Shown: positions 6,541 to 7,726 of the stretch, in pieces | How positions within the stretch are numbered: the first letter of the stretch is position 1 | Layout of the letters: each line of letters begins with the position of its first letter | Assembly: GCA_033720735.1 (NCBI GenBank) | Contig: JAWWBX010000209.1 | Location: 1 to 7,726 of the forward strand | Direction: 5' to 3' | DNA length: 7,726 nucleotides | Origin: B8-G4 sp033720735 | Lineage (GTDB): Bacteria; Bacteroidota; Bacteroidia; Chitinophagales; Saprospiraceae | Notes under the pieces: generated by a model | The model's input: the letters and a program-made list of their open reading frames with translations, nothing else | Databases searched by the model: none | What the model was told of the DNA's origin: nothing | Made by a program: the position numbers and the translations under genes

Positions 6541-7098
6541 ATGTGGAAGTACGTCTGTCTCTTCATGCTGGTCGCCTTGACAGCCTGTAAGGATGACCCT
6601 GCCGATCCCTTCGACCCGGGACTGATGCACCTGGATGGCGACAACAATACGGCGCCCTTCCTGCCCGCCGGCACCGTCGAGGCAGCGGCCCGCTTCGACG
6701 CGGACATCCTGGCACAATACAGCGGCAAGCGCATCGACAACGTGCAGTTCTTTATCTACGATATCCCAAACGAAGCGCATCTGATGATCTATGGCCAGGG
6801 TCAGGGCAACGAGCCCGGTCCGGTCTTATACGAATCAGAGATCACCGGGGCGTTGGTGTCCGGCGGCTGGAACACCCTGCCCCTGCTGGCACCGCTCGAC
6901 CTCCCTTCCGACGAACTCTGGATCACCATCCGCATGCAACTCACCAATGCGGGCACCCAGGTGATCGGCTGCGACTTCGGACCAGCCGTCGAAGGCGGGG
7001 ACTGGCTCTTCGAAAGCAGCGACAATCAGTGGCGCACCTTCCGGGCCCGCAGCGGCTCCAGCATCAACTGGAATATCCGGGCCGTGATGATCGATTAG
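6541..7098 (+). CDS. Putative surface lipoprotein with beta-sandwich-like domain
   Basis: The protein has 185 residues. The N-terminus MWKYVCLFMLVALTAC is a lipoprotein signal with lipobox LTAC (Cys16). The next residues, KDDPADP, resemble the acidic lipoprotein export signal (K followed by two acidic residues) described for surface lipoproteins of Bacteroidota, so a cell-surface location is plausible. The mature domain (about 43-185) is beta-rich and alternates conserved-looking blocks: AAARFDADILAQYSGKRIDNVQFFIYD (48-74), LYESEITG (97-104), GGWNTLPLLAPLDLPSDELWITI (108-130), GCDFGPAVEGGDWLF (143-157) and WNIRAVMID (177-185). This pattern (adhesion of a 'radius-of-A-Y-G-K-I' strand, then 'W-N-T', then 'G-D-W') recalls a jelly-roll-like domain seen in secreted Bacteroidota proteins, but I cannot name the family and the binding partner is unknown. 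The gene stands alone: divergent from the membrane protein gene on the left, with a 512-bp repeat-rich stretch on the right. Confidence 0.87.
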   Translation: MWKYVCLFMLVALTACKDDPADPFDPGLMHLDGDNNTAPFLPAGTVEAAARFDADILAQYSGKRIDNVQFFIYDIPNEAHLMIYGQGQGNEPGPVLYESEITGALVSGGWNTLPLLAPLDLPSDELWITIRMQLTNAGTQVIGCDFGPAVEGGDWLFESSDNQWRTFRARSGSSINWNIRAVMID

Positions 7099-7135
7099 AG
7101 CCCTTGGCTGGGCAGGGAAAGGTTCCGGTAGAGAA

Positions 7136-7190
7136 AGGGGCTAAAGCCCCTGGATCTGCTTTGATCGCAACCCCGGCCTGAAGGCCGGGG
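7136..7190. repeat. Pair of GC-rich perfect hairpins (REP-like)
   Basis: AGGGGCT-AA-AGCCCCT (7136-7151) is a 7-bp stem. CCCCGGCCT-GA-AGGCCGGGG (7171-7190) is a 9-bp stem. They are 19 bp apart and lie 38 bp after the lipoprotein stop codon. Neither has a T-run behind it on either strand. Both have a two-base spacer with purine-rich tips, and their pairing suggests one composite element, possibly REP-like or a factor-dependent terminator. Confidence 0.7.
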
Positions 7191-7200
7191 CAAGAAAAGC

Positions 7201-7454
7201 TGCCCGGGTACAGAAGAAGCCGGCCAGATACAGAAGAAGCCACCCAAGAACAGAAGAAGCCACCCAGGTACTGAGGAAGCCGCCGAGGTACTGAGGAAGC
7301 CGCCCAGGTACAGAAGAAGCCATTCAGATACAGAAGAAGCCACCAGGTACTGAAGAAGCCGCCCCGGCATTGAGGAAGCCAACCCAGGTACAGAAGAAGC
7401 CACCCAGGTACTGAGGCAGCCGGCCGGGTACAGAACAAGCCACCCAGGTACTGA
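7201..7454. repeat. 20-bp minisatellite, about 12.5 copies
   Basis: The consensus is CRCCCAGGTACWGARGAAGC. Units start at 7201, 7221, 7241, 7261, 7281, 7301, 7321, 7341 (19 bp), 7360, 7380 (21 bp), 7401 and 7421, with a decaying last copy at 7441. Two main variants differ in the middle (ACAGAAGAAGC and ACTGAGGAAGC), and a minor class has CGGCC at the left. There is no unique spacer, so this is not a CRISPR array. Because 20 is not a multiple of three, each reading frame cycles through all three phases every 60 bp, and the minus strand stays open in all of them. The resulting minus-strand ORFs repeat a Leu/Phe/Trp-rich 20-residue unit and are most likely a by-product of the repeat. Confidence 0.93.
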
Positions 7455-7564
7455 TGCGCAAGCGGTCTGTCGCATGCACCCGTGGCCCGGCTTACCCATT
7501 GATCGCGGATTACTCCTTTTGAGAAGGCTGCCGGAGTCCGTCCTGGGGGTCTGGGATTGAACGG
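7455..7564. other. Spacer with no recognised feature
   Basis: This is the rest of the 512-bp gene-free stretch between the 20-bp minisatellite and octamer array 3. I see no gene, tRNA, strong promoter or clear palindrome here. The end of the tandem array decays into it around 7454-7465. Confidence 0.5.
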
Positions 7565-7610
7565 AGTCACGGAATCACTGAGTCACCGAGTCACTGAGTC
7601 ACCGACGCAC
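7565..7610. repeat. Octamer tandem array 3 (AGTCACYG)
   Basis: Five 8-bp units, AGTCACGG, AATCACTG, AGTCACCG, AGTCACTG and AGTCACCG (7565-7604), are followed by a partial ACGCAC. The array abuts the stop codon of the sucB-like gene, which is read on the other strand and ends at 7611. Confidence 0.85.
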
Positions 7611-7726
7611 TTAAACCCCGATCAGCATGCGTGTGGGATCCTCGAGCGCCTCCTTCACTTTGACGAGGAAGGTCACGGATGTACTGCCATCGATGACCCG
7701 GTGGTCGTACGAGAGCGCCAGGTACA
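7611..7726 (-). CDS. sucB: 2-oxoglutarate dehydrogenase E2, dihydrolipoyl succinyltransferase, C-terminal end only
   Basis: Only the last 37 codons and the TAA stop are in the window; the gene enters from the right edge. The residues YLALSYDHRVIDG are the C-terminal active-site motif of lipoamide acyltransferases, with the catalytic His and Asp in DHRxxDG. The continuation SVTFLVKVKEALEDPTRMLIGV matches the conserved C-terminus of SucB/OdhB (FLV-x-KE-LEDP-R-LL) better than that of pyruvate or branched-chain E2 subunits. The enzyme transfers succinyl groups from lipoamide to CoA in the TCA cycle as the trimeric core of a cytoplasmic complex. The partner sucA gene may lie beyond the window edge. 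The stop codon is immediately followed by octamer array 3. The subtype call rests on a short segment. Confidence 0.88.
   Translation of the reverse strand, partial: YLALSYDHRVIDGSTSVTFLVKVKEALEDPTRMLIGV

Noticed and set aside
7201..7454. CRISPR array
   Set aside because: The units are contiguous 20-bp repeats without unique spacers, and no cas gene is present.
7500..7565. Possible tRNA-like T-arm (GGGATTGAACGG)
   Set aside because: No acceptor stem, anticodon arm or D-arm can be found around it.
7064..7570. 168-residue minus-strand ORF across the minisatellite, and two shorter ones
   Set aside because: They are open because the 20-bp unit has no stop on that strand. They overlap the lipoprotein's 3' end and the hairpins and have biased Leu/Phe/Trp-rich composition. 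RNA or ribosome data could overturn this.

Overview
The window looks like a chromosomal segment of a moderately GC-rich member of the Bacteroidota. The evidence is the gene content. There is a secreted glucose/sorbosone-dehydrogenase-fold protein with a fibronectin-like module and a C-terminal domain typical of type IX secretion cargo. There is a VCBS/FG-GAP plus ASPIC/UnbV protein, a lipoprotein with an acidic KDD stretch right after the lipobox cysteine, little sign of Shine-Dalgarno sites, and possible TTG/TAnnTTTG-type promoters. The GC content and gene types would suit a Saprospiria/Lewinella-like lineage, but that placement is an inference.

Layout from left to right. (1) A minus-strand gene runs off the left edge: 418 residues of a secreted FG-GAP repeat protein whose last visible residues enter an ASPIC/UnbV domain. 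Only out-of-frame shadow ORFs are complete inside the window here, so this gene is easily missed. (2) A 207-bp divergent intergenic region holds a long imperfect hairpin and a perfect 9-bp dyad. (3) A plus-strand two-gene operon encodes a Tat-signal metallo-beta-lactamase-fold hydrolase and, one base later, a Mak-type ROK sugar kinase. (4) A spacer contains an inverted repeat and an 8-bp tandem array. (5) A small plus-strand exported protein with a CFFC motif follows (possibly DUF3299-like). (6) A second 8-bp array overlaps its stop codon. (7) On the minus strand lie a five-helix membrane protein and then the secreted GSDH-fold protein, separated by a 33-bp nested palindrome. (8) A plus-strand lipoprotein follows. 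(9) A 512-bp gene-free stretch holds two GC-rich hairpins, about 12.5 copies of a 20-bp minisatellite and a third 8-bp array. (10) The C-terminal 37 codons of a 2-oxoglutarate dehydrogenase E2 (sucB) gene run off the right edge on the minus strand.

Functionally this is mostly cell-envelope and secreted material (Tat, Sec, lipoprotein and probable T9SS exports) beside sugar phosphorylation and the TCA cycle. I see no defence, mobile or biosynthetic system and no convincing undescribed multi-gene system. The unusual content is in the spacers: three unrelated arrays with the same 8-bp period, each directly at or shortly after a stop codon; a 20-bp minisatellite that leaves all three minus-strand frames open; and several strong palindromes.
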